DNA of 64,000 bases from Campylobacter lari (GCF_900638335.1 NZ_LR134508.1:124001-188000); one strand, 5' to 3'; counted from the stretch's first letter, positions 1 through 8,343 are shown. Notes: generated by a model not told the origin, from the letters alone. Translations and numbers: made by a program.

Positions 1-259
1 TAAAAGTGAAGAAAAATTGTATTTTAATATGTATAATTTTTTAGAATATAAAAACCAAAAAAATGCAAAATTTATAGGAGAATTTAAACATTCTTACACT
101 AAATACAAAATCAATGCCAAGGTGTATTTTTTAAAAGATGATAATTTTGAAGATATCAAAACGAAAGCTTTTGCTTATGAAGATTTGGAGCATATTGCAA
201 TTTCAAAACTTGCTGTAAAGGCATATGATATTTTTAAAAAGAGTATTTATGCGATTTAA
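1..259 (+). CDS. mutY: A/G-specific adenine glycosylase MutY, 3' end only
   Basis: The frame is open to the left edge, so only the last 85 codons are present. The residues resemble the C-terminal NUDIX-like domain by which MutY recognises 8-oxoguanine opposite adenine: an EFKHSYTKYKI stretch matching the family's 'F-H-F-T/S-H' strand, then the final helix around AISKLAVKAYDIF. MutY removes adenine mispaired with 8-oxoG in base-excision repair. The catalytic and Fe-S domains would lie outside the window. The stop overlaps the start of the radical SAM gene by 11 bp; in C. jejuni (from memory) mutY and a radical SAM gene are also close. The identification rests on a short C-terminal segment plus synteny. 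Confidence 0.7.
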   Translation, partial: KSEEKLYFNMYNFLEYKNQKNAKFIGEFKHSYTKYKINAKVYFLKDDNFEDIKTKAFAYEDLEHIAISKLAVKAYDIFKKSIYAI

Positions 260-1106
260 AAAAATTTATATAGAATTAAGTGATATTTGTGGTTTAAAAT
301 GCGACTTTTGTCCTACTCAAAAAGCACAAAGAAGGCAAATGAATCTTGTGAATTTTGAAAAAATTTGTAAAAGCGTGCATAATCACGCTAAGCTTTTTAC
401 ATTTCATGTGCTTGGAGATCCTTTAAAAATTATAAATTTGAAAGATTATTTAGATATTGCTTTAAAATATAATATGCCAATTGAGCTTACAACAAGTGGA
501 TTTTATTTTGATGATGAGAAAATAAATATTATTTTAAATTTTAAAAACATACGACAAATTAATATTTCACTAGGTGCTTTTTTAGCCCAAAGTAAGATAA
601 ATTTGAACGAGTATTTTGATCCTATTCTAAAGTTAATTTTTTTACATATGCAAAGAGAAAAAGAATCTTTTATCAATCTAAGACTTTGGAATTTAGATAA
701 AAATTTCAACCCACCTTTGGAAAATGAAAAAATCTATGATTTTTTAGAGCAAATTTTTAAAGTAAAAATCCAAAAGCAAAAAGCTAAAAATCGCTTAGAA
801 AGGCATATTATTTTACATCAAGCTAGACTTTTTAAATGGCCTTCTTTAGAAGATGAGGTTATTAGAGAGAAAGGATATTGTTATGCTTTAAATGGACAAA
901 TTGCTATTTTAAGTGATGGAACTTTAGTGCCTTGTTGTTTAGATGTTAAAGCGGATATAAAACTTGGAAATTGTTTTGAGAAAGATTTTAGTGAGCTTTT
1001 AAATTCCTCTTTATATATAGAATTAAGAAAATGTTTTAAACAAGGAATTTTAAAAGCTGAACTTTGTAAAAGGTGCGAGTTTTTAGAGGCTAAAAACCTA
1101 AATTAA
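249..1106 (+). CDS. Radical SAM/SPASM domain protein
   Basis: A 285-residue protein with the radical SAM 4Fe-4S motif at C14, C18 and C21 (CGLKCDFC) right at the N terminus. A C-terminal SPASM-like region holds further cysteines (GYCYAL, VPCCLD, the GNC segment and LCKRC), probably ligating auxiliary clusters. Such enzymes cleave S-adenosylmethionine to start radical chemistry, often on peptides or cofactors; the substrate is unknown. The ATG at 249 is preferred to one at 225 because it puts the motif at the usual distance from the N terminus and overlaps the mutY stop, implying coupling. The 3' end overlaps the convergent periplasmic-protein gene by 17 bp. It probably corresponds to C. jejuni Cj1618c (memory). 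Confidence 0.85.
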   Translation: MRFKKIYIELSDICGLKCDFCPTQKAQRRQMNLVNFEKICKSVHNHAKLFTFHVLGDPLKIINLKDYLDIALKYNMPIELTTSGFYFDDEKINIILNFKNIRQINISLGAFLAQSKINLNEYFDPILKLIFLHMQREKESFINLRLWNLDKNFNPPLENEKIYDFLEQIFKVKIQKQKAKNRLERHIILHQARLFKWPSLEDEVIREKGYCYALNGQIAILSDGTLVPCCLDVKADIKLGNCFEKDFSELLNSSLYIELRKCFKQGILKAELCKRCEFLEAKNLN

Positions 1107-1962
1107 CTCCACCTTCATTATTGATTTGGTAATTTGCATCTAAACCTTGCTCTATTTCTTCTTCTTGATCATCTTTAGAATGTTTAAAAATATCTTCGGT
1201 AATTTTTGTAGCAATACCTCTAAGGGCTTTTTGTCTACTTGAGTTGCTTGTAGAACTCATTTTAAACTCTAAGGTATTAGAGGCTTTGATTTGAGTTGTA
1301 GCAAATTCTATCAAACGATAATCAATGTTAATATTATAAGTTTGAGTGCTAATTTCATTTTGTATTTGTTCTATTTTAGGATTTAAAATGAGTAAAAAAT
1401 CAGCCCCTAAAACATTATAAAGTTTAATAAGTTCATCATCGCTTGCATTTTTAATAAGCAAGGATTTTTCTTGACTATAAAGATTAAGATTGACTCTGTC
1501 TAAAATTCTAAATTTTTTACTTTGAAGCAATACACTTAAAAGTTCTTGTTCAAATTTAGCTGAAAGTTCATCTTTAACTTTGTTGATGATGATTAAAGAG
1601 CTTTTATCTTCAAGATTTTTTTCACTATAAATTTTTTTGTAAATTACAACTTTTGCATGAAATTCATTTTGATTTGTTTGAGTTAAAGATTTAATATCGT
1701 AACTATTAAAAACTCCATTGCTGACTAAATCAATTTCTTCATCATAGCCTATATTGAAGTTTCCATTAAAATTAAACTCAAATTTTTTAAGCTTGACTTG
1801 TTTTAAGCCTTCCATTTTTCCCAGAGCTTCATTAATGGCGTTTTTTATTGCTTCATTCCTTGTGTTTCCAAAACCCTCGCCATAGCTTTCTTTATTTAAA
1901 GCACTTTGTGCTTGACAAAGACAAATAAGAGTGAAAAAAAGTATTAGTAGTTTTTTTACCAT
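1090..1962 (-). CDS. Periplasmic protein with FlgT-like N-terminal and CsgG-like regions
   Basis: A 290-residue protein with a signal peptide (hydrophobic stretch ending near CLCQAQSA). The N-terminal region (about 25-115, with GEGFGNTRNEAIKNAINEAL) looks like the FlgT/LPP20-type fold. The middle (about 125-200, with KFRILDRVN and GADFLLIL) resembles the nucleotide-free binding fold of CsgG/LpoB-type proteins. It is last in a three-gene minus operon and overlaps the upstream lipoprotein gene by 7 bp. The probable C. jejuni counterpart is Cj0092 (memory). A role in an envelope assembly with the two lipoproteins upstream is inferred from context only. It converges on the radical SAM gene with a 17-bp overlap. 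Confidence 0.7.
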   Translation of the reverse strand: MVKKLLILFFTLICLCQAQSALNKESYGEGFGNTRNEAIKNAINEALGKMEGLKQVKLKKFEFNFNGNFNIGYDEEIDLVSNGVFNSYDIKSLTQTNQNEFHAKVVIYKKIYSEKNLEDKSSLIIINKVKDELSAKFEQELLSVLLQSKKFRILDRVNLNLYSQEKSLLIKNASDDELIKLYNVLGADFLLILNPKIEQIQNEISTQTYNINIDYRLIEFATTQIKASNTLEFKMSSTSNSSRQKALRGIATKITEDIFKHSKDDQEEEIEQGLDANYQINNEGGVNLGF

Positions 1963-2576
1963 GTTACGCTTTTACCTTCACCTGTTTTATTAATAGTTTT
2001 TTCATCTTCCCAAAAAGCTAAGCCACTATTTAAATCAGTGAGAATTAAATGAAAAAAATACTCAGTTTGAATTTTACCATTGTATAGTTTTACTGTATCT
2101 TGTCTGATTTTACCAGAAAGTGAGAAATTTGGGGCTAAAAGTGTGCCTTTTTTAGCTATGGAGTTTTGATTAAATTCTTCATTGTCTCTTAAATCTCTTA
2201 CATCATGAGATAAGCTATCTTTTGCTCCACCTGCTGCCACAGCAGTTGTTAGTATAAATTTACCAGATTTTCTTAATGCTATGGTAATTTTTGAAGTGAG
2301 TTTGTCTGTGTCTATTCTTTGTGGGGTGTCATTGATGATTTTTCCTATAGCAATAACTTTTCTATTAGAGCTATTTAAATTTACAAAAGCAGGATCACTA
2401 AGCAAACTTTGTATCATATCTTCGGCAGTTTTTTCAAAATCTTCTCTATCAAGTCCCAAAGTAAGTGCATCGCCTTGAACTTTTTGAGAAGCTTTACCGT
2501 CGGTATATTTTGGTTGTGAAGAGCAAGCACTGAAAACTAAAAGTACAAAAATCATAAAAAATAAACTTTTTTTCAT
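1956..2576 (-). CDS. LpoB-like lipoprotein (penicillin-binding protein activator family)
   Basis: A 206-residue lipoprotein: a short hydrophobic leader ending in VFSAC, a clear lipobox with cysteine 18. The body contains the LpoB signatures: a helix with EKTAEDMIQSLL, then NRKVIAIGKIINDTPQRIDTD, then IALRKSGKF, and a C-terminal LILTDLNSGLAFWEDEK. In enterobacteria LpoB activates the peptidoglycan synthase PBP1B from the outer membrane; whether this homologue does the same here is not shown. It is the middle gene of the operon, 9 bp after the TPR-like lipoprotein gene and overlapping the next gene by 7 bp. It matches C. jejuni Cj0091 (memory). Confidence 0.75.
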   Translation of the reverse strand: MKKSLFFMIFVLLVFSACSSQPKYTDGKASQKVQGDALTLGLDREDFEKTAEDMIQSLLSDPAFVNLNSSNRKVIAIGKIINDTPQRIDTDKLTSKITIALRKSGKFILTTAVAAGGAKDSLSHDVRDLRDNEEFNQNSIAKKGTLLAPNFSLSGKIRQDTVKLYNGKIQTEYFFHLILTDLNSGLAFWEDEKTINKTGEGKSVTW

Positions 2577-2585
2577 TTTATCTCC

Positions 2586-3932
2586 TTATTGTTCTTTAAT
2601 TTTATAAATAATATTTGAATTTGGCACAAAAGATCTTATAAGTACAATATAATTTTTATCTTTTTCCAACTCATCTTCAAAGATTGTTTTTTCTTTGTTG
2701 TCATAAATTTTAACCAGACCTTCATTTTTTAACATTAAAATACTAGCACTTTTTGGTAAAGCTTGCCACATTCTAAGATCTGCTTTGTTGATTAATATAG
2801 TGCTAACAGTGCTAATAAATGATAAAAAACCACTTGAATCATTATTAGCTATGGCTAAATTAATTGAAGTTTTAAGTGCGCTTGAGGCTAGGGTTTTCAT
2901 CACCATAGAAGGTAAAAGAGTTTTAAACTCGCTTGCTATAATATCATCAAAATAAATTAAATTTTGAGTTTTTTCATCTTGACTTTGCAAGAATTTATAA
3001 GAAGCATTTCTTGACTTTAAATAAGCAAAAGCTACGCTAATATTTGCAAGATTATCATTAAAAACAAATGGCAAAGTAAGATTAAATTCTTCTTTTGTAG
3101 TGCTAAAACCATCTTCATATATAATAAAAATATATTTTTGCTTAGGGAAGGATGTTTTTAAATGAGTGAATTTTTCAAATACTTGAAATTGTTTTTGAAG
3201 TTGTTTGTTTTTCACATCGCTTAAGGCTACTTCTTTTAAAAGATCATAGGCTTTAATATAATCTTTATCGAAAAAGAAAAATAAAGCACTAAGATAAGTA
3301 GCATAGATATTAGTATAGTTTTTATTTGCGTTAAATGCACTAAGAAGATTATCATATTGTTTATAGATAGGGTTTAAATTTTGTTGAAAACTTGTATATA
3401 TTTTTTTATCTTTTTGAAGTTCTTTTTGGTATTCTTCTTGAGCTTTTTGTATATAATCGTAAAAATATTCTTTCATTCTATCTTGTCTGTATAAAGCTCG
3501 GTTAAATTCCACTCTTGCGTTTTTAAAATCACCTAAACTCATATAATTTAAACCTTTGTAAGTATTTAGCATAATCCTTTCATAAAAATAACCTTGATAG
3601 TCATTGATGGCATCATTAAGTAAAATTTCACTAAAATTTTTAGTGGCTTTTTGAAACTCATTTTGCAAATCTACATCGTATTTATAAGCCTCTTCTGCTT
3701 TATCAAAAAATGCATTGCTTTTTTTATAATCTTTACAAACTCTTGCTAAAGAGGCTAAATTTAACCCTGTGTATATGGTGTCTTTGTCTGCATTTTTTAA
3801 AGCTAGGGTGCTTTCATCGCATTGTTTGTTTATAAAGGCTTTTTCGTAAGATAAATTAACATTGGCATGATTTGAACAAGCGCTTAAAAAAAGTAAAACA
3901 AAAAGATAAAAACAAGAGTAAAAAAGCTTCAT
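2586..3932 (-). CDS. COG3014-type outer-membrane lipoprotein with TPR-like helices
   Basis: A 448-residue lipoprotein: hydrophobic leader with lipobox LSAC (cysteine about 19). Residues 50-250 form repeated helical pairs such as GLNLASLARVCKDYKKSNAFFDKAEEAY and MSLGDFKNARVEFNRALYR, the tetratricopeptide style of protein-binding scaffold. The C-terminal half has small hydrophobic segments and ends in a beta-rich part. It is the first gene of the minus operon with the LpoB-like lipoprotein; its start is preceded by a GGGAA ribosome site. It corresponds to C. jejuni Cj0089 (memory). Function is unknown; scaffolding of a cell-wall or envelope complex is an inference from the lipobox, repeats and neighbours. 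Confidence 0.7.
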   Translation of the reverse strand: MKLFYSCFYLFVLLFLSACSNHANVNLSYEKAFINKQCDESTLALKNADKDTIYTGLNLASLARVCKDYKKSNAFFDKAEEAYKYDVDLQNEFQKATKNFSEILLNDAINDYQGYFYERIMLNTYKGLNYMSLGDFKNARVEFNRALYRQDRMKEYFYDYIQKAQEEYQKELQKDKKIYTSFQQNLNPIYKQYDNLLSAFNANKNYTNIYATYLSALFFFFDKDYIKAYDLLKEVALSDVKNKQLQKQFQVFEKFTHLKTSFPKQKYIFIIYEDGFSTTKEEFNLTLPFVFNDNLANISVAFAYLKSRNASYKFLQSQDEKTQNLIYFDDIIASEFKTLLPSMVMKTLASSALKTSINLAIANNDSSGFLSFISTVSTILINKADLRMWQALPKSASILMLKNEGLVKIYDNKEKTIFEDELEKDKNYIVLIRSFVPNSNIIYKIKEQ

Positions 3933-3969
3933 AAATTCCCTTTTTTAGTGTAAATTTAAAAAAATAAGT

Positions 3970-3975
3970 TATAAT
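3970..3975 (+). promoter_or_regulatory. -10 box of tRNA-Ser
   Basis: A perfect TATAAT hexamer lies 10 bp before the mature 5' end of tRNA-Ser, the spacing expected if transcription starts about 4 nt before the tRNA. As usual in Campylobacter, no -35 box is evident. Confidence 0.6.
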
Positions 3976-3985
3976 TTTCGTTTTT

Positions 3986-4073
3986 AGAGAGGTGTCCGAG
4001 CGGTCGAAGGAGCACGCCTGGAACGCGTGTGTGGGGCAACTCACCGAGGGTTCGAATCCCTTCCTCTCTGCCA
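3986..4073 (+). tRNA. tRNA-Ser (GGA)
   Basis: An 88-nt class II tRNA. The 7-bp acceptor (AGAGAGG with CCTCTCT), G discriminator and encoded CCA are all visible. The anticodon stem CACGC/GCGTG closes the loop CTGGAAC with anticodon GGA at 4020-4022, reading UCC/UCU. A long variable arm (around TGTGGGGCAACTCACC) and the GTTCGAATCCC T-arm confirm serine identity. The CCA end directly touches the stop codon of the opposite-strand SprA-family gene at 4074. Confidence 0.97.
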
Positions 4074-4724
4074 CTATGCACTTTTGTTATATTGACTTCC
4101 TATGTAATCTTGTGATGTATTTTGTGTGTATGATTTTATAGCTTTGGAATTTGGATTTTCTTTTTCTTCATTCTCGTTTTCACTTTTTTCATTTTGTGCT
4201 TTTAGCTCTTCTGCTTTTATTTTAGCTTGTTCCATGCGTGCGTCATTTTGCATTTGCATGGCATTAGCCGCTACTTTGTAATCTTGCGGACTAGGATCAG
4301 CTGGTGCCATAGCTGCAGCAATTACTTGCATAGCATTTGCTATAGTTTCTTCAGGGGTGTTGCCTTTTTGCATTCTTATAGGAACCTCCCCTTCAACCGC
4401 ATACATTTTATTATCAGGACCTCTTGTATAGCCAAAACTTGCAGCACCTGCTAAAGCTCCACCTGCTGCTTGATGGGCTGCCTCGTGAGCTCTTACTTCT
4501 CTATCGATTTTTTCAAGTTCTCGTACTTGTTTTACTTCCTCATTGCTTAGGTCTTTACCATTGACTTTTTGAGTTTTTTCATCTTTTTCTTGATTGTTAT
4601 TGTTTTCTTTTGTTTGTAGTGTATTTTCGTTTTCGGAAATGTTTTCTTCGGTTTGATTTTTTTCTTTGTTTTGATAAGGATTTTGTATGTAAAAGGCATT
4701 GCTATAACTTGAGTTAATTTGCAT
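4074..4724 (-). CDS. SprA-family putative metalloprotease (HExxH)
   Basis: A 216-residue protein. Residues 1-80 are rich in N, Q, E and K and look disordered. The conserved core (about 85-145) carries HEAAH, an HExxH zinc-binding pattern, followed by GGALAGAASFGYTRGPD and EGEVPI, the hallmark of the SprA-related family (known from a Shewanella surface protein). The C-terminal third is a charged, alanine-rich helix. No signal peptide or membrane segment is seen. It may be a zinc peptidase, but no activity is established for close relatives that I know. It sits alone between two tRNA genes on the other strand, its stop abutting the CCA of tRNA-Ser. Confidence 0.75.
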   Translation of the reverse strand: MQINSSYSNAFYIQNPYQNKEKNQTEENISENENTLQTKENNNNQEKDEKTQKVNGKDLSNEEVKQVRELEKIDREVRAHEAAHQAAGGALAGAASFGYTRGPDNKMYAVEGEVPIRMQKGNTPEETIANAMQVIAAAMAPADPSPQDYKVAANAMQMQNDARMEQAKIKAEELKAQNEKSENENEEKENPNSKAIKSYTQNTSQDYIGSQYNKSA

Positions 4725-4829
4725 TAAAATCCTTTTTTAATATAGTTTTATATTTGTAGCACAAAAAAGTTGAAAAATATATAAAAAATTACAAAATAAG
4801 CATTTTATGAAATGTTAAGCAAAATAAAG

Positions 4830-4835
4830 TATAAT
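4830..4835 (+). promoter_or_regulatory. -10 box of tRNA-Met
   Basis: A TATAAT hexamer 20 bp before the mature tRNA end, preceded by an A/T-rich stretch typical of Campylobacter sigma70 promoters. Confidence 0.5.
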
Positions 4836-4855
4836 TTTAACTTCTTTTAATTTAT

Positions 4856-4932
4856 GTCAGGGTAGCTCAGCTGGCTAGAGCGCTGGTCTCATAAGCCGGA
4901 GGTCGGGAGTTCAAGTCTCCCCCTTGACACCA
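4856..4932 (+). tRNA. tRNA with CAT anticodon (probably elongator Met)
   Basis: A 77-nt tRNA: acceptor GTCAGGG pairs with CCTTGAC, A discriminator and encoded CCA. The D-arm GCTCAGCTGGCTAGAGC, the anticodon loop CTCATAA and the T-arm with GTTCAAGTC are all intact. The paired first base (G1-C72) argues against initiator tRNA. The CAT anticodon could also belong to the lysidine-modified tRNA-Ile2, which I cannot exclude by eye. The CCA end abuts the ktrA stop on the other strand. Confidence 0.92.
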
Positions 4933-5574
4933 TCAGTATTCATATCGGTTTAACTCTTCTTGAGTGCCAAGTAGCATTAATATATCATTTAAGTAAGCAG
5001 TGTTATCTAAATTCGGCATAATACTCCAAACATCATTTTGTTTATGTGCAATGACTTTTAAATTTTGTCTAATGGATTGCAAAGTTTTTCCTGCTAAATT
5101 TTCATCTATTAAAAGTTTTGCCACTTTAATAGTGTTAGCTGAAAGATCAATGATTTCAAAATTTGGATTAGTAATAAGAATTTTAGCTAAACGCTTTGCA
5201 GATTCTTTTTCGGGATAGATAACCTTATTAACCCCAAGTTTTGAAAGAATTTGTCCATGTGTAGAAGAATTTGCTTTAGCGATAATATTTTTTACCCCTA
5301 TTTCTTTTAAAGCCATAAAAGTAAGAATACTTGATTCTAAATTTTCACCTATACTGAGTATTACAACATCAGCATTTGCATAGCCTGCTTCTTTTAAGGC
5401 TATAGTGTGAGTAGAATCTAAAATATAGGCAAAATCTGCATGATCTTGTAATTCCTTAACAGCTTCTTCATCAATATCTGAAACAATAACCCTCTTGCCT
5501 TGATCAATAAGTTCTTTTGCTAAAACAGAGCCAAACCTTCCAAGTCCTATAATACCATAAGTTTCTTTTTTCAT
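4933..5574 (-). CDS. ktrA: Potassium uptake regulatory subunit KtrA/TrkA
   Basis: A 213-residue cytosolic gating subunit of a Ktr-type K+ transporter. The N-terminal RCK_N Rossmann domain has GLGRFGSVLAKEL (GxGxxG) and an acidic end to strand 2 (VSDIDEEAV), typical of nucleotide-binding KtrA. The RCK_C domain occupies about 135-213. KtrA rings bind ATP/ADP and regulate the KtrB pore. The start overlaps the ktrB stop by 4 bp (ATGA), so the two are translationally coupled. The TGA stop directly follows the CCA of the opposite-strand tRNA-Met. The equivalents in C. jejuni are Cj1284/Cj1283 (memory). Confidence 0.9.
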   Translation of the reverse strand: MKKETYGIIGLGRFGSVLAKELIDQGKRVIVSDIDEEAVKELQDHADFAYILDSTHTIALKEAGYANADVVILSIGENLESSILTFMALKEIGVKNIIAKANSSTHGQILSKLGVNKVIYPEKESAKRLAKILITNPNFEIIDLSANTIKVAKLLIDENLAGKTLQSIRQNLKVIAHKQNDVWSIMPNLDNTAYLNDILMLLGTQEELNRYEY

Positions 5575-6914
5575 AATATGATTTTTCCTTTTGGATAATT
5601 TAAATATTTTTCTTTTTCCTTAAAAAATATACTAAATAAAAATGCAAGCACACCCACTCTACCACTAAGCATAAGCAAAATAATGATTAACTTACTTTCA
5701 GGGTTAAAAAGTGCGCTAAGTGATAAAGTTCCACCATCTCCTACTGAAACTCCTACGGTGGCAAATGCTGAACTTGTTTCAAAAAGCAAAGGCAAAAAGC
5801 TTTTATTGTCTTCAATTAAAGATAAAAGTAATACACAAGTGATAATATATACAATAGAACTTACCGCTATAATGAAAGCTTTATTAATGGTTTCTGTGGG
5901 AATTTCAAAGTTGAAAATTCTTGCATTGCTATCTTTGATACTCCAATAAGCATAGATTAACAATACAGCAATAGTGGTTACCTTAATACCACCAGCTGTT
6001 CCACCTGGTGCGCCACCTATAATCATAAACAAAGATCCAAAAAACAAACTTGCATCTTTAAAGGCGCTAAGATCAAGAGTGTTAAATCCTGCAGTTCTGT
6101 AATTTACAGCTGCAAAATAAGCACTCATTATTTTATCAAAAAGTGAAAATTCTCCTATGCTTTTTGGATTATGGTATTCAAATAAAAAAACCACTAAGCT
6201 TGCAAAAACAATCAATATAATAGTAGAAGTTAAAACAAGTTTTGTATGTAAGCTTAAGCTTGCAAAACGCTTTTTAGAAAAAAAGTATAATTCTAATAAT
6301 ACAAAATACCCCAAACCCCCAATGATAATCAAAGAGGTGATAATAAAATTAATCCAAAAATCATCCCTATAAGGCATTAAACCACTTTCAAATATACTAA
6401 ATCCTGCATTATTAAAAGCAGAAATAGAATGAAAAATACTAGCCCATAGAGCCTCGCTTAAATTCATATCAAGCTTAAACCTTAGAAATAATAATACCGC
6501 ACCTATAAGTTCAATAGCAAATACAAAAAATAAAACCTTTTTTAAAAATCCTACAAGCCCATCAGCGCCAGGATAAATCAAGGATTCTCTTAAAAGATTT
6601 TTTTCTCCAAAACTCATTTTTTTACGAACTAAAATATATAAAGCCATAGCTATACTCATATAGCCTAAACCGCCTATTTGAATAAGCAATAAGATAACAA
6701 GTTGTCCATAGAAGCTAAAATCTAATGAGGTGTTTAATACTATAAGTCCTGTCATACTTACAGCTGAAGCGCTAGTGAAAAATGCGTCTAAAAAAGATAT
6801 GGGCTTAGTATGCATAATGGGAAGCATAAGGATAAAAGTGCCAAAAAGCGCTACTAGAATATAACCTATAAATAATATTCTTATATTTTTTCTATCTAAG
6901 GATAATTTTGTCAT
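5571..6914 (-). CDS. ktrB: Potassium transporter membrane subunit KtrB
   Basis: A 447-residue inner-membrane protein of the Trk/Ktr/HKT superfamily. Four pore repeats can be recognised by their filter segments: SAVSMTGLIVL, NNAGFSIF, NYRTAGFNTL and FATVGVSVGDGG, each with the filter glycine. Hydrophobic helices flank each repeat, and the protein ends in a short basic cytoplasmic tail. It conducts K+ (often Na+-coupled) under control of KtrA, whose gene follows with a 4-bp overlap. Length is normal for KtrB. The short upstream gap before the dcuA terminator suggests its own promoter. Confidence 0.9.
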   Translation of the reverse strand: MTKLSLDRKNIRILFIGYILVALFGTFILMLPIMHTKPISFLDAFFTSASAVSMTGLIVLNTSLDFSFYGQLVILLLIQIGGLGYMSIAMALYILVRKKMSFGEKNLLRESLIYPGADGLVGFLKKVLFFVFAIELIGAVLLFLRFKLDMNLSEALWASIFHSISAFNNAGFSIFESGLMPYRDDFWINFIITSLIIIGGLGYFVLLELYFFSKKRFASLSLHTKLVLTSTIILIVFASLVVFLFEYHNPKSIGEFSLFDKIMSAYFAAVNYRTAGFNTLDLSAFKDASLFFGSLFMIIGGAPGGTAGGIKVTTIAVLLIYAYWSIKDSNARIFNFEIPTETINKAFIIAVSSIVYIITCVLLLSLIEDNKSFLPLLFETSSAFATVGVSVGDGGTLSLSALFNPESKLIIILLMLSGRVGVLAFLFSIFFKEKEKYLNYPKGKIIL

Positions 6915-6977
6915 ATTAATTCTTTGAAATTAAAAAATATTCTACTTAAAATTGGTTAATATAGACAAAGAATAAAG

Positions 6978-7000
6978 CTTTCCACTTTTATAGTGGAAAG
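6978..7000 (-). terminator. Terminator hairpin after dcuA
   Basis: A 9-bp perfect stem (CTTTCCACT / AGTGGAAAG) with a 5-nt loop, 9 bp after the dcuA stop, followed in the minus direction by the T-rich CTTTATTCTTT. It probably ends the aspA-dcuA message. Confidence 0.7.
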
Positions 7001-7008
7001 TTAGGCTA

Positions 7009-8343
7009 TTAAAGCATTCCTACTGCTAAGAAACCTAGAGCAACAGCTATAGCTATAGCTAAAACACCAGGTATAAAGAATGCGTGGTTGAATATGAATT
7101 TTCCAATTCTTGTTGTACCTGTATCATCCATTTGAACCGCACCTAATAAAGTAGGATAAGTTGGAAGAACGAAAAGTGCTGAAACGGCAGCAAAACAAGC
7201 AACTAACATATAAGAATCGGCTGGATTTGTAGCTGAAATTCCTAATGCAGCAATGATAACTGGAACGATAGCTTTTGCAGTGGCTGCTTGAGAATATAAA
7301 AGCATACTAGCAAAGAAGAAGGCAACTGCAAGCATAGCTGGAGTTTGTTTAACCCATTCGCCTGCTACTTCTTTAATACCAGCTTCGTGACCTGCAACGA
7401 AAGTATTTCCAAGCCAAGCAACACCAAATACACATACACAAGCTGTCATACCTGATTTAAATACACTTGTATCTAAAATTTTTGCAGGTTCAACTTTACA
7501 TAAGAATGTAATTAAAGTCGCAGCAGTTAATAAGAAACTCATAATCGCAGCATCTCTTGGGATAACTACTGGATCAATCCATTTGATATTATTAGAAATT
7601 GCTGTAGCATAAAGAACAACTGCTAATACTGTGAATAAGAAAATAGCAACTGAAAGTTTTGCACCTGGTTTATCTTCACTTTGTAAAACATCAGAAGCAC
7701 TTTTTACAAGACCAGCTTTTAAGCGTTCTTGATATACAGGGTCTTTACTAAGATCCATAGGAGTGATTAAGCTTACAATGAAAGCTGTGATCATACAAGC
7801 AGCAAAAGTAGTTACAATCCAAATGCCAATTAATGCAGGATAGTTCCAACCAAGTGGTTCTAATACACCAGTCATATAAACAACAGCGGCACTAACTGGA
7901 GAAGCTGTAATACCAATTTGTGAAGCAACAACCATTAATGAAAGTGGAACTGATGGTTTGATGTTTTGTGATTTTGCAACATCAATAACAACAGGCATTA
8001 GTGAAAATACTGCATTACCAGTACCTGCTAAAATAGTAAGTAACCAACCGCAAGCTGGTGCAAGGTAGTTGATAAATCTTGGATGTTTACGTAAAACTCT
8101 TTCAGTAACTTTTACCATATAATCCAAACCACCTGCTTGTTGCATTGCTGAAATTGCAGCGATAGCCGCAGCGATGATTAAGATAACATCCCAAGGAATA
8201 TTACCTGGCTTCATACCTAAAACAAGACCTAAAATAACAACACCCAAACCTCCGGCATAGCCTATTGCTATGCCACCAAGGCGGATACCTATGAATATTG
8301 CCCCAAGGAAGACAACAAGTTGTAAAATAATCATAATATCCAT
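7009..8343 (-). CDS. dcuA: Anaerobic C4-dicarboxylate transporter DcuA
   Basis: A 444-residue, very hydrophobic inner-membrane carrier with about 10-12 helices, of the Dcu family. Recognisable stretches are the N-terminal VFLGAIFIGIRLGGIAIGYAGG, the SAMQQAGGLDYMV segment and SQIGITASPVSAA. It exchanges aspartate, fumarate, malate and succinate, supporting fumarate respiration and aspartate use. The gene lies 18 bp downstream of aspA and so is in one operon with it, as in C. jejuni Cj0087-Cj0088 (memory). The product of the upstream gene (fumarate) is a substrate of this carrier. The length is normal. Confidence 0.95.
   Translation of the reverse strand: MDIMIILQLVVFLGAIFIGIRLGGIAIGYAGGLGVVILGLVLGMKPGNIPWDVILIIAAAIAAISAMQQAGGLDYMVKVTERVLRKHPRFINYLAPACGWLLTILAGTGNAVFSLMPVVIDVAKSQNIKPSVPLSLMVVASQIGITASPVSAAVVYMTGVLEPLGWNYPALIGIWIVTTFAACMITAFIVSLITPMDLSKDPVYQERLKAGLVKSASDVLQSEDKPGAKLSVAIFLFTVLAVVLYATAISNNIKWIDPVVIPRDAAIMSFLLTAATLITFLCKVEPAKILDTSVFKSGMTACVCVFGVAWLGNTFVAGHEAGIKEVAGEWVKQTPAMLAVAFFFASMLLYSQAATAKAIVPVIIAALGISATNPADSYMLVACFAAVSALFVLPTYPTLLGAVQMDDTGTTRIGKFIFNHAFFIPGVLAIAIAVALGFLAVGML

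Noticed and set aside
3856-4074. An open frame on the minus strand across tRNA-Ser
   Set aside because: It reads through the tRNA (its start is the tRNA complement) and into the lipoprotein gene in another frame; it has no ribosome site and is a shadow.
4856-4932. Initiator tRNA-fMet
   Set aside because: The first acceptor pair (G1-C72) is formed, while bacterial initiators have an unpaired first position.
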